A stretch of DNA of 8,669 bases, taken from assembly GCA_938037185.1 (NCBI GenBank), contig CALHQK010000112.1:1-8669 (forward strand). The letters are read 5' to 3'. Below are positions 1-6,118 of the stretch, piece by piece (positions within the stretch are counted from its first letter, which is position 1; each line of letters starts with the position of its first letter). The notes beneath the pieces are model-generated. The model searched no databases. It had not been told where the DNA came from and worked only from the letters and a program-made list of their open reading frames with translations. Source of the stretch: an uncultured Riemerella sp. (GTDB taxonomy: Bacteria > Bacteroidota > Bacteroidia > Flavobacteriales > Weeksellaceae). The translations under genes and the position numbers were made by a program.

Positions 1-122
1 GCCAAAGAGGGATTCGTCATAGACTGGGATTACCTTTAAGAGGCCAAAGAACGAAGAATAACTCTAGAACTCGTAAAGGAAAGAGAAAAACTGTTGCTAA
101 CAAGAAGAAGGCAAGTAAATAA
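1..122 (+). CDS. rpsM: 30S ribosomal protein uS13, C-terminal part only
   Basis: Only the last 39 residues are in the window; the gene begins before base 1 and the first whole codon is at 3. The readable end contains RHRLGLPLRGQRTKNNSRTR, which matches the conserved S13 C-terminal block (R-G-x-R-H-x-x-x-L-P-x-R-G-Q-R-T-x-x-N-A/N-R-T-R-K-G). It is followed by a short Lys-rich tail ending ASK. S13 sits in the head of the 30S subunit, touching the 5S/L5 bridge and the P-site tRNA through this basic tail. The stop lies 11 nt before rpsK, consistent with one transcript running through to rplQ. The identification is secure from the motif and the following gene order. Confidence 0.95.
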   Translation, partial: QRGIRHRLGLPLRGQRTKNNSRTRKGKRKTVANKKKASK

Positions 123-133
123 TCGTTAGAATT

Positions 134-523
134 ATGGCAAAACAAACAAAAGTAGTTAAAAAAAGAAAAGTAAAAGTAGAAGCGATAGGGGAAGCACATA
201 TCCAAGCATCGTTTAATAATATTATTATTTCTTTGACCAATAAGAACGGAGAAGTTATTTCATGGGCTTCTGCTGGTAAGATGGGATTTAGAGGTTCTAA
301 AAAGAATACTCCATTTGCAGCACAGATGGCTGCTGAGAATTGTTCACAAGTGGCATATGAAGCTGGCTTAAGAAGAGTTAAGGTTTTTGTGAAAGGACCT
401 GGTGCTGGTAGAGAGTCTGCTATTAGATCTATACACAACTCAGGAATTGAGGTTAGTGAAATTGTAGATGTTACACCTATACCGCACAACGGTTGTAGAC
501 CACCAAAAAGAAGAAGAGTATAA
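134..523 (+). CDS. rpsK: 30S ribosomal protein uS11
   Basis: The 129-aa product has the normal S11 length and starts at an ATG 11 nt after rpsM. It shows the family blocks ASFNNIIISLTNKNGEVISW (about residues 25-44), SAGKMGFRGSKKNTPFAAQ and the near-invariant C-terminus HNGCRPPKRRRV. S11 binds 16S rRNA on the 30S platform, near S18 and the mRNA exit region. The leader has no Shine-Dalgarno sequence; it is AT-rich instead, as is usual for Bacteroidota. Gene order rpsM-rpsK-rpsD-rpoA-rplQ is the classical alpha operon. Nothing in the sequence looks unusual. Confidence 0.98.
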   Translation: MAKQTKVVKKRKVKVEAIGEAHIQASFNNIIISLTNKNGEVISWASAGKMGFRGSKKNTPFAAQMAAENCSQVAYEAGLRRVKVFVKGPGAGRESAIRSIHNSGIEVSEIVDVTPIPHNGCRPPKRRRV

Positions 524-564
524 TTTGGATTATTTTAATCTAAAAACCTAAAAATCCTAGAAAA

Positions 565-1173
565 ATGGCAAGATATATTGGACCAAAAACGAAAATTGCG
601 AGAAAGTTTGGTGTTGCAATTTATGGAGATGATAAGAACTTTGAGAAAAGAAGAAATCAACCTCCTGGGCAGCATGGACCAAACAAAAGAAGGGGAGCAA
701 AAAAATCAGAATATGCAGTACAGTTAGCAGAGAAACAAAAAGCAAAATACATTTATGGTATTTTGGAAAGACAGTTTGCTAATATGTTTGATAAAGCTCA
801 TAGAAGTAAAGGAGTAACAGGTGAAGTCCTTTTACAACTTTGCGAATCTAGATTAGATAATGTAGTTTATAGATTAGGTTTTGCTAAGACTAGAGCTGCA
901 GCTAGACAATTAGTTTCTCATAGACACATCACTGTAAATGGAGAGGTTGTAAATATTCCTTCTTACATTTTGAAAGCAGGAGATGTAGTTGCTGTGAGAC
1001 AAAAGTCTAAATCATTAGAAGTTGTGGCAGATGCTTTGGCTTCTAAATCTAACTATGAGTGGTTACAATACAATGACGAGAAAAAAGAGGGAACATTCAT
1101 CTCTGTACCTGAAAGACTTCAGATTCCTGAAGACATCAAGGAACAATTAATCGTCGAGTTATATTCTAAATAA
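565..1173 (+). CDS. rpsD: 30S ribosomal protein uS4
   Basis: The product is 202 aa, close to the family norm (E. coli about 206). The N-terminal third (1-92) is the rRNA-binding region and has no CxxC zinc-knuckle cysteines, so this is the zinc-free S4 type. The S4 RNA-binding domain starts near residue 94 (ESRLDNVVYRLGFAKTRAAA) and continues through RQLVSHRHITVNGEVVNIPS, the diagnostic core. S4 is a primary 16S rRNA assembly protein. In enterobacteria it represses its own operon, but the regulatory mRNA fold is not something I can show here. The 41-nt gap from rpsK is AT-rich and holds no terminator. The start ATG follows CTAGAAAA, with no Shine-Dalgarno sequence. Confidence 0.98.
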   Translation: MARYIGPKTKIARKFGVAIYGDDKNFEKRRNQPPGQHGPNKRRGAKKSEYAVQLAEKQKAKYIYGILERQFANMFDKAHRSKGVTGEVLLQLCESRLDNVVYRLGFAKTRAAARQLVSHRHITVNGEVVNIPSYILKAGDVVAVRQKSKSLEVVADALASKSNYEWLQYNDEKKEGTFISVPERLQIPEDIKEQLIVELYSK

Positions 1174-1204
1174 TTTTAATAAAATTCTTGCTCAACCCAA
1201 TATT

Positions 1205-2200
1205 ATGGCAATTTTACAATTCATAAAACCCGATAAGGTAATTCTTTTAAACTCTACACCAGCTAAAGGTCAATTTGAATTTAGACCTTTAGAACCAGGG
1301 TTCGGACTTACCATCGGTAATGCTTTGAGAAGAGTGCTACTTTCTTCTCTGGAAGGATATGCTATTACATCTATCAAGATAGAAGGAGTAGAGCATGAGT
1401 TTTCAACCATACCAGGAGTAATAGAAGATGTTACTGAGATTATTCTTAATCTTAAGCAGCTAAGACTGAAAGCAACAACTGAAAATGCTCCTACGGAACA
1501 AGTAAGTGTGAAGGTTTCTAATAAAACGACCGTAACCGCTGGAGATTTCTCTAGTGCAATAAAAGGTTTTGAGGTGTTGAACCCAGATTTGGTAATCTGC
1601 AACATGGCAAAAGATGTGTCGTTTGAAATTAAATTTAATATAGATAAAGGAAGAGGTTATGTTCCTTCTGAGCAGAATAAATCTAATAATGCTCCTATTG
1701 GGACAATAGCTATTGATTCTATCTTTACGCCGATTAAGAAAGTTCAATATAGCGTTGAAAACTATCGTGTAGAGCAGAAAACAGACTACGAAAAATTAGT
1801 ATTAGATATTGAGACAGATGGTTCCATCTCACCTCAAAATGCATTGACAGAAGCTTCTAAGATATTAATTTATCACTTTATGCTATTCTCTGATGAGAGA
1901 ATAACTCTTGAGACAGAAGCTGCAAAAGCATCAATCCAATACGATGAAGAAACGCTTCATACAAGACAACTTCTTAAATCTAAGCTGGTAGATATGGATC
2001 TTTCCGTAAGAGCCCTTAACTGTCTAAAAGCAGCAGAAGTAGAGACTCTTGGTGAGTTGGTTTCTTTTAGTAAGTCTGATTTGATGAAGTTTAGAAATTT
2101 TGGTAAAAAATCGCTGACAGAATTAGAAGAGTTAGTTCATTCTAAAGGACTTAGCTTCGGATTTGATGTTAGCAAGTATAAATTAGACGCTGATAAATAA
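1205..2200 (+). CDS. rpoA: DNA-directed RNA polymerase subunit alpha
   Basis: The 331-aa protein has both alpha domains. The N-terminal dimerisation/assembly domain (about 1-230) carries PGFGLTIGNALRRVLLSSLE (31-50) and GYAITSIKIEGVEHEFSTIP (51-70), the signature surface for alpha dimerisation and beta/beta' docking. After a linker, the C-terminal domain (about 255-318) has DLSVRALNCLKAAEVETLGE and FGKKSLTELEE. Arg269 and Asn272 align with E. coli Arg265 and Asn268, which contact UP-element DNA, so UP-element recognition is probably retained. The gene is 31 nt after rpsD and 9 nt before rplQ, the usual place at the end of the alpha operon. No truncation or odd residues are visible. Confidence 0.99.
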   Translation: MAILQFIKPDKVILLNSTPAKGQFEFRPLEPGFGLTIGNALRRVLLSSLEGYAITSIKIEGVEHEFSTIPGVIEDVTEIILNLKQLRLKATTENAPTEQVSVKVSNKTTVTAGDFSSAIKGFEVLNPDLVICNMAKDVSFEIKFNIDKGRGYVPSEQNKSNNAPIGTIAIDSIFTPIKKVQYSVENYRVEQKTDYEKLVLDIETDGSISPQNALTEASKILIYHFMLFSDERITLETEAAKASIQYDEETLHTRQLLKSKLVDMDLSVRALNCLKAAEVETLGELVSFSKSDLMKFRNFGKKSLTELEELVHSKGLSFGFDVSKYKLDADK

Positions 2201-2209
2201 TTTTATATC

Positions 2210-2698
2210 ATGAGACACGGAAAGAAATTTAATCATTTAGGAAGAACTGCCTCTCATAGAAAAGCATTACTTTCCAATATGGCATGTTCTCTTATAGAGC
2301 ATAAAAGAATAAATACTACTGTGGCTAAAGCTAAAGCCCTTAGAGTATATGTAGAGCCGCTTTTGACTAAAGCAAAAGAAGACACTACACACAATAGAAG
2401 AACAGTATTCTCTTATCTTCAAAATAAGGAAGCAGTAACTGAGTTGTTCAGAACCATTGCTCCGAAGATTGCCGAAAGAAACGGAGGATACTGCCGAATC
2501 ATTAAAACTGGTTTCAGACTTGGAGATGCTGCTGATACTGCAATGATAGAATTGGTTGATTTCAACGAACTTTATTCTGCAAAAACAGAGGCTAAGAAAA
2601 CTACAAGAAGAAGCCGAAGAACTTCTACTAAAAAAGCTGATGCAGCACCAAAAGAAGAAGCTGTAGAAACTGAAAAAGTAGAAAAAACAGAAGAATAA
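2210..2698 (+). CDS. rplQ: 50S ribosomal protein bL17 with charged C-terminal tail
   Basis: The 162-aa product starts MRHGKKFNHLGRTASHRKAL, the L17 hallmark, and its globular part runs to about residue 120 (GDAADTAMIELVDF). L17 lies near the exit of the peptide tunnel on the 50S subunit. The protein is about 35 residues longer than E. coli L17 (127 aa). The extra part (125-162) is low complexity, first basic (KKTTRRSRRTSTKK) and then acidic (EEAVETEKVEKTEE). Such tails on L17 are seen in Bacteroidota; their role is not known to me. The gene begins 9 nt after rpoA and is followed 28 nt after the stop by a strong terminator, so it closes the operon. Confidence 0.98.
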   Translation: MRHGKKFNHLGRTASHRKALLSNMACSLIEHKRINTTVAKAKALRVYVEPLLTKAKEDTTHNRRTVFSYLQNKEAVTELFRTIAPKIAERNGGYCRIIKTGFRLGDAADTAMIELVDFNELYSAKTEAKKTTRRSRRTSTKKADAAPKEEAVETEKVEKTEE

Positions 2699-2726
2699 AT
2701 TATAATAGTAATAATTTTTATAAAGG

Positions 2727-2763
2727 GTCTTATCAGGGCGAGAGCTCTGGTGAGACTTTTTTT
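2727..2763 (+). terminator. Intrinsic terminator of the ribosomal-protein/rpoA operon
   Basis: A 13-bp uninterrupted stem pairs 2727-2739 with 2744-2756 (three G-U pairs). It is closed by the tetraloop GAGA, which is a stable GNRA loop, and is followed directly by seven T residues (2757-2763). It lies 28 nt after the rplQ stop. This is a textbook rho-independent terminator for + strand transcription. Confidence 0.92.
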
Positions 2764-2770
2764 ATGGAGT

Positions 2771-2804
2771 AAAAATAAAAGAGGGCACAAACGGTACCCT
2801 CTTT
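2771..2804 (-). terminator. Intrinsic terminator of the S9 peptidase gene
   Basis: Arms 2778-2788 and 2794-2804 form an 11-bp stem with a 5-nt loop, starting 3 nt after the peptidase stop codon. In the - strand RNA every position pairs, with one U-G wobble, and the stem is followed by UAUUUUU. In the + strand RNA the same position is a C-A mismatch. The design therefore favours the - strand, although some termination in both directions is possible. Confidence 0.82.
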
Positions 2805-2807
2805 CTT

Positions 2808-4805
2808 TTATAGCGTTTCTTTTAACCATTCAAAGAATTCTCTTTGCCATACTAATGCATTTTGTGGCTTTAGCACCCAATGGTTTTCATCTGGGAAGTA
2901 GAGGAATTTGGCTTTCAGGTTTCTAAGCCTTGCCGACTGGAACGCCTGTTGTCCCTGCTCATAAGGAACGCGGAAGTCCAGCCCTCCTTGGATTATCATG
3001 ATTGGAGTGTTCCATTTTTTGATGTAATTGCTTGGGCTGAATTTGGTATAAGCTGCTGCATTCGGGTTTTCCCATGGAGAACTGCCTAAATCCCAATTGG
3101 CAAACCAAAGCTCTTCCGTAGTGCCATACCAAGATTTCATATCAAAAAGGCCGTTATGAGAAATAAAGGTTTTGAACCTATTTTGGTGTACTCCTGCAAG
3201 CATCAGCACCGAATAACCTCCATAGCTGGCACCTACTGCGCCCATTCTATTACCATCTACATAAGGCAGGGTTTTGGCGAAATCTGCTGCGGAGAGATAG
3301 TCTTGTATAGGCTGCCCTCCCCAGTCTTGGCTTATCTGTTCATTCCATTTTGTGCCCCAGCCCGGCATTCCCCGGCGGTTAGGTGCAACTACAATGTATC
3401 CGTTAGCTGTCATAAGTGAGAAGTTCCATCTCAGGCTGAAATACGGTGTAAGTGCAGACTGCGGGCCGCCTTGGCAGTAGAGCAGGGTAGGATATTTCTT
3501 ATTCGGGTCAAAATTAGGCGGATAGTGGAACCATACTCCCATTTCTTTCCCATCGGAGGTTTTTACCATTTTCAGCTCAGAATGTCCTAAGGACAGCTTT
3601 TGATAGAAATCTTTATTGACATCCGTAGCCTGTTTCATCTTACCGCTTTTTAGTTCCACAGAATAAAGCTCTGGGCTGTGGAATGCATCATTTCTTGTTA
3701 CGAGTAGTGTATTTTTGTTTTGGGCAAAAATACTATTGACATCAAAATTTCCCTTGGTAATCTGTTTTACTGCTTTAGAAGTATTTACGGAAAACAGCTG
3801 CTTCGTGCCTCGGTAGGCAGCAGTGAAGAAGATGCTCTTGGAGTCATTCGCCCAGAAGGTATCTCCTGTTACGCTGTCATCCCAGTTTTGAGTTAGGTTG
3901 GTCTTTGCTTTGCTGTGCCAGTTCATGATGTAGATATCATTTTTATCGGCTTCGTAGCCATCTCTTGCCATGCTGAGCCAAGCGAGGTAATTCCCATCAG
4001 GGCTGAACATTGGGTGGGTGTCGTATCCCATCATTCCTTCGGTAAGGTTTTGAGTTTTTCCTGTGGCAAAGTCATAAGCGAAGATATCCGTATTGGTACT
4101 TTGGGCATATTCCTTGCCGGAATGCTGTTTCGTTACGAAAAGTAGATGCTTGGAATCCGGTGAGAAGATAAAGTCTTCTTTACCCCCGAAAGGCTTCTGC
4201 GGAGAGTCAAAAGGTTTTCCTTCCAGCAGGTCTTTGGCTTTGTCTATGCCCTCATTGGTGCGGACTACGAAGATGTGGTTGTATTTTCCATCTGCCCAAG
4301 TATCCCAGTGGCGGTGGTTCAGGTCGGTATAAACCTGAGCGGTGGTTTTGGGCAGGTCGGTATATTTCTCTCTGCCATACACCTTTTGAAGCTGAACGGC
4401 TCTGCTGAAAGCTATTTTGCTGCCATCTGGTGATATGCGGATGTTTTCCGCCTCTTTGCCGATGTGGTAGAAAGCAGTCCAAGTCTTCCCTTGGTCTTTG
4501 GAAAGCAGAATGTTGCCGTTTTCTAATGCATAAAGCCCGTTTTTGTCCCATTGCAGTACCGATTTCTCGCCAATATCAAAAGGAATAGATTGGCTGGTAA
4601 CGGCGTTGAGCAGGTAGCTCTGGTGCGTATTCTTCTCTGTTTCCAGATTGGTCTGGCTGGTTTTGTAAAGCACAGCGCTCTGGTCTGGGGATACTCCCTG
4701 CACACTTATTCTCCTAAGTGTCCATAAGGTCTCTGGCGACATCATCTCCTGCGCATTCATCAGGAAAGGACTTGCCAAAGCAAGCATTGTCTGTTTTAGT
4801 TTCAT
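2808..4805 (-). CDS. Secreted S9 family serine peptidase, S9C/DPP5-like dipeptidyl-peptidase
   Basis: The 665-aa protein begins with a short signal peptide (about 1-19; likely cleavage after NAQ), so it is exported, probably to the periplasm. Residues about 30-410 contain WD/TolB-like beta-propeller repeats, visible as recurring ISPDGSKIAF, FSPDSKHLLF and FSPDGNYLAW segments. The C-terminal alpha/beta-hydrolase domain (about 415-665) carries the triad: Ser527 in GASYGGYS, Asp610 in GGLDFRVP and His642 in DENHWVL. This layout is the prolyl oligopeptidase family, subfamily S9C. Length and triad spacing resemble Porphyromonas DPP5, which removes dipeptides from oligopeptides with Ala or hydrophobic P1; substrate choice here is inferred. 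In peptide-using Bacteroidota such enzymes supply dipeptides for uptake. The gene is single, convergent with rplQ, and more GC-rich than the genes at 5144-6118. An acylaminoacyl-peptidase label is the main alternative. Confidence 0.93.
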   Translation of the reverse strand: MKLKQTMLALASPFLMNAQEMMSPETLWTLRRISVQGVSPDQSAVLYKTSQTNLETEKNTHQSYLLNAVTSQSIPFDIGEKSVLQWDKNGLYALENGNILLSKDQGKTWTAFYHIGKEAENIRISPDGSKIAFSRAVQLQKVYGREKYTDLPKTTAQVYTDLNHRHWDTWADGKYNHIFVVRTNEGIDKAKDLLEGKPFDSPQKPFGGKEDFIFSPDSKHLLFVTKQHSGKEYAQSTNTDIFAYDFATGKTQNLTEGMMGYDTHPMFSPDGNYLAWLSMARDGYEADKNDIYIMNWHSKAKTNLTQNWDDSVTGDTFWANDSKSIFFTAAYRGTKQLFSVNTSKAVKQITKGNFDVNSIFAQNKNTLLVTRNDAFHSPELYSVELKSGKMKQATDVNKDFYQKLSLGHSELKMVKTSDGKEMGVWFHYPPNFDPNKKYPTLLYCQGGPQSALTPYFSLRWNFSLMTANGYIVVAPNRRGMPGWGTKWNEQISQDWGGQPIQDYLSAADFAKTLPYVDGNRMGAVGASYGGYSVLMLAGVHQNRFKTFISHNGLFDMKSWYGTTEELWFANWDLGSSPWENPNAAAYTKFSPSNYIKKWNTPIMIIQGGLDFRVPYEQGQQAFQSARLRNLKAKFLYFPDENHWVLKPQNALVWQREFFEWLKETL

Positions 4806-4828
4806 AATATTATATTTAAAATTAGGCT

Positions 4829-4859
4829 TAAAGATAAGAATAATCTTCTAACCAAGAAA
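4829..4859 (-). promoter_or_regulatory. Possible Bacteroidota-type promoter of the S9 peptidase gene
   Basis: On the - strand, TATCTTTA (4829-4836) matches seven of eight positions of the flavobacterial TAnnTTTG element. TTTC (4856-4859) matches three of four positions of TTTG, with a 19-nt spacer. The leader to the ATG at 4805 would be about 20 nt. Both boxes are imperfect, so this is only a candidate. Confidence 0.35.
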
Positions 4860-4874
4860 GGAAAAAGACAAAGT

Positions 4875-4909
4875 GATGAATGTCGCGGGTTCAACCCCCG
4901 TCTTCCGCT
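4875..4909 (+). pseudogene. 3' fragment of a tRNA-Gly-like gene
   Basis: These 35 bases read as tRNA positions 39-73. They contain an anticodon-stem 3' strand (GATGA, 4875-4879), a 5-nt variable loop, a full T arm (GCGGG, loop TTCAACC, CCCGT), the acceptor 3' strand CTTCCGC and discriminator T; CA follows. The implied 5' acceptor strand GCGGAAG and the 3' half suit tRNA-Gly, but the anticodon is gone, so identity is inferred. The bases just before 4875 do not form an anticodon loop, D arm or acceptor 5' strand, so no tRNA can fold. The match stops exactly where the anticodon loop should begin. It lies 39 nt before tRNA-Thr(GGT). Confidence 0.72.
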
Positions 4910-4914
4910 CACAG

Positions 4915-4944
4915 AAATCACAATCTACAGATTGTGATTTTTTT
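4915..4944 (+). terminator. Intrinsic terminator between the tRNA fragment and tRNA-Thr
   Basis: A perfect 11-bp stem pairs 4915-4925 with 4930-4940, with loop TACA and a run of seven T residues (4938-4944). It starts 5 nt after the tRNA-Gly-like 3' end and stops 4 nt before tRNA-Thr. The T run is only on the + strand side, so it terminates + strand transcription. The position means tRNA-Thr cannot easily be co-transcribed from upstream. Confidence 0.8.
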
Positions 4945-4948
4945 ATAA

Positions 4949-5020
4949 GCCGTTATAGCTCAGCGGTAGAGCGCTTCCTTGGTAAGGAAGAGGTCTCGGG
5001 TTCAAGTCCCGATAATGGCT
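4949..5020 (+). tRNA. tRNA-Thr, anticodon GGT
   Basis: The full cloverleaf folds from the sequence. The acceptor stem is GCCGTTA/TAATGGC with one G-U pair, and the D arm is GCTC/GAGC with loop AGCGGTA. The anticodon stem is CTTCC/GGAAG with loop TTGGTAA (anticodon GGT at 4981-4983), and the T arm is TCGGG/CCCGA with loop TTCAAGT. The discriminator is T, followed by CA; the full CCA is not encoded. It decodes ACC and ACT codons. It sits directly between two intrinsic terminators, so it is probably a single-gene transcript. The promoter must overlap the upstream hairpin or depend on read-through; I could not identify a convincing one. Confidence 0.96.
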
Positions 5021-5025
5021 CAATC

Positions 5026-5065
5026 AAGTAAGATGTTGTTTTTCAGTGTCTTGCTTTTTGTTTTT
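5026..5065 (+). terminator. Probable terminator after tRNA-Thr
   Basis: Arms 5026-5038 and 5044-5056 give a 13-bp stem with four G-U wobbles and a TTTTT loop. It is followed by a T-rich tract (TTT, G, TTTTT) to 5065. The wobble pairs make the stem weaker than the rplQ terminator, but the position 5 nt after the tRNA fits. Bases 5066-5143 beyond it show no gene or clear signal. Confidence 0.65.
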
Positions 5066-5143
5066 GGATGTAGAATGTTAGTTCTGTTTATCAGGTAGTT
5101 AAGAGTTGTTTATAATAAACTAACACTTCTGGAACATTACCAA

Positions 5144-5422
5144 TTACCACCATTTATAAAAGTATATATAATAAATAAATAATAATAAGGCTATCAATAA
5201 GTTTAAAAGATTATTTCTAAAATCTATTATAAATTTATATATTGATAGTATAATGAGTATCATTCCAATTAAGTTTAATGGAAAAATTAAGAATAAATAT
5301 ATTCCTCTTGCTGTACTACTATATTTATATATAATATCTAAATAATCTATTGATAAATATGTTACATTATTTATCATGAAAATGATGAGTATAATTATTG
5401 ATATTTTACTTACTTTTTCCAT
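5144..5422 (-). CDS. Small hydrophobic membrane protein of unknown function (92 aa)
   Basis: I do not recognise this family. The protein is dominated by Ile, Leu, Tyr and Phe. It has three likely membrane segments at about residues 7-27, 40-64 and 70-90, separated by a short polar loop (DYLDIIYKYSSTARG) and a basic stretch (KFIIDFRNN). There are no cysteines and no catalytic motif. The start ATG is 9 nt after the stop of the 182-aa gene, which suggests translation from the same mRNA. Base composition is extreme: 5161-5280 holds only about 18 G or C in 120 bases, far below the r-protein genes. Such small AT-rich membrane proteins in Flavobacteriia are often strain-specific accessory genes. The possibility of a chance ORF is low because of the operon-like spacing. 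Confidence 0.6.
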   Translation of the reverse strand: MEKVSKISIIILIIFMINNVTYLSIDYLDIIYKYSSTARGIYLFLIFPLNLIGMILIILSIYKFIIDFRNNLLNLLIALLLFIYYIYFYKWW

Positions 5423-5431
5423 ATCAGCCGA

Positions 5432-5980
5432 TTATAATATCCACTTAAATAATCTCCAAACGATAAAAAACAATGAGAACACTGCTCCCAACATAGATAA
5501 AAACTTGTTTCTGTCCACTGCATAATTTTTTTCTTTGTCAATTTCAACCCATTGGTATTTATCTTTTACCTGCTCAAAATCACTGTTGTTTAAATCCTTA
5601 AAACTTATTTCGGGATTTCCTTTTTTACTTTTATAGCCCGTTTTGTAAGAGGTTAAATATTTAATGTTGTTCAAACTGTCTGTACATTTCAGTAATACAG
5701 ATGTATCATTGTAGCCGTAGGCTAAAAAATCCTTGATTTCAAAGTTTGTCGTTTCATATCTAAATCCAATCCCTCCTAATTCAAAACCATCTTCATCAAG
5801 TAAATAAAATCTTTGCGGATATTCAGAATAAAAAATCGGCTTTAAACCATATGGCATTTCTTTCTTACAAAAATCACATCCCAATCCATATTCATACCCC
5901 TTGCTATCATAGACAAGATAAAGCAAAACAAAAATAGCTAAAGATATTACCGATAAAGTCAATCCTATTTTTCTCTTCAT
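5432..5980 (-). CDS. Membrane-anchored protein of unknown function with a CxxC motif (182 aa)
   Basis: I do not recognise this family. An N-terminal membrane segment or uncleaved signal (about 5-24) is followed by a soluble region (25-158) and a C-terminal membrane segment (about 161-181, next to WRLFKWIL). The soluble part starts with CDFCKKEMPYG, whose Cys35 and Cys38 form a CxxC pair that could bind metal or form a disulfide. No other cysteine pair is present, apart from a lone Cys99. The remainder is rich in Tyr, Asp and Lys (for example FYLLDEDGFELGGIGFRYET). The gene is AT-rich like the 92-aa gene behind it, with which it probably forms a two-gene unit. About 138 nt containing a 12-bp inverted repeat separate it from the zinc-ribbon gene upstream. 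Start choice: the ATG is followed at once by KRK and then the hydrophobic stretch. Confidence 0.65.
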   Translation of the reverse strand: MKRKIGLTLSVISLAIFVLLYLVYDSKGYEYGLGCDFCKKEMPYGLKPIFYSEYPQRFYLLDEDGFELGGIGFRYETTNFEIKDFLAYGYNDTSVLLKCTDSLNNIKYLTSYKTGYKSKKGNPEISFKDLNNSDFEQVKDKYQWVEIDKEKNYAVDRNKFLSMLGAVFSLFFIVWRLFKWIL

Positions 5981-6068
5981 AACTTAACAAATTATTAGTT
6001 TCATTAATTGGTTTAAAAAAGAATGTTCTTTTCCAGTTTTTTACGACTATAGATTTTATATTGTCTTT

Positions 6069-6118
6069 GGTTCAAGATAATTTACAAAAATAATTTTTTC
6101 TTAAAGTTATCTTGAACC
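6069..6118. repeat. 12-bp perfect inverted repeat forming a near-complete 50-bp palindrome
   Basis: GGTTCAAGATAA (6069-6080) is matched exactly by its reverse complement TTATCTTGAACC (6107-6118), with 26 bp between. Inside, a further A5/T5 pairing (6086-6090 with T residues around 6093-6098) makes most of the element able to fold. It begins immediately after the stop of the zinc-ribbon gene. No T-rich tail follows on the - strand, so a simple intrinsic terminator is unlikely for the genes transcribed here. Confidence 0.75.
6085..6092 (-). promoter_or_regulatory. Possible -7 element for the 182-aa/92-aa gene pair
   Basis: On the - strand these bases read TATTTTTG, an exact match to the flavobacterial TAnnTTTG element. 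They lie between the arms of the inverted repeat and about 105 nt before the ATG at 5980. No good TTTG box is found 19-21 nt further upstream, and such AT-rich DNA gives chance matches, so confidence is low. Confidence 0.25.

Noticed and set aside
97..489. A - strand open frame of 130 codons opposite rpsK
   Set aside because: It is the antisense shadow of a highly conserved S11 gene.
2970..2976. GCGGAAG, the expected 5' acceptor strand of the broken tRNA-Gly
   Set aside because: It lies inside the peptidase coding sequence almost 1.9 kb away and is not followed by a D arm, so it is a chance match.
2880..4332. Several + strand open frames of 69-87 codons
   Set aside because: They all lie antisense inside the peptidase gene, whose catalytic triad and propeller repeats prove the - strand frame. 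They show no domain, no leader and no operon context.
4829..4848. Small hairpin AAGAT/ATCTT with a 7-nt loop, resembling an anticodon arm
   Set aside because: It is a 5-bp AT-rich stem with no D arm or acceptor around it and cannot be joined to the tRNA-Gly fragment as a cloverleaf.
5078..5126. Weak inverted repeat (GTTAGTT ... AACTAAC) downstream of the 92-aa gene
   Set aside because: It has only 7 bp of pairing with a loop of over 30 nt and no T run on the - strand; it is not a convincing terminator.
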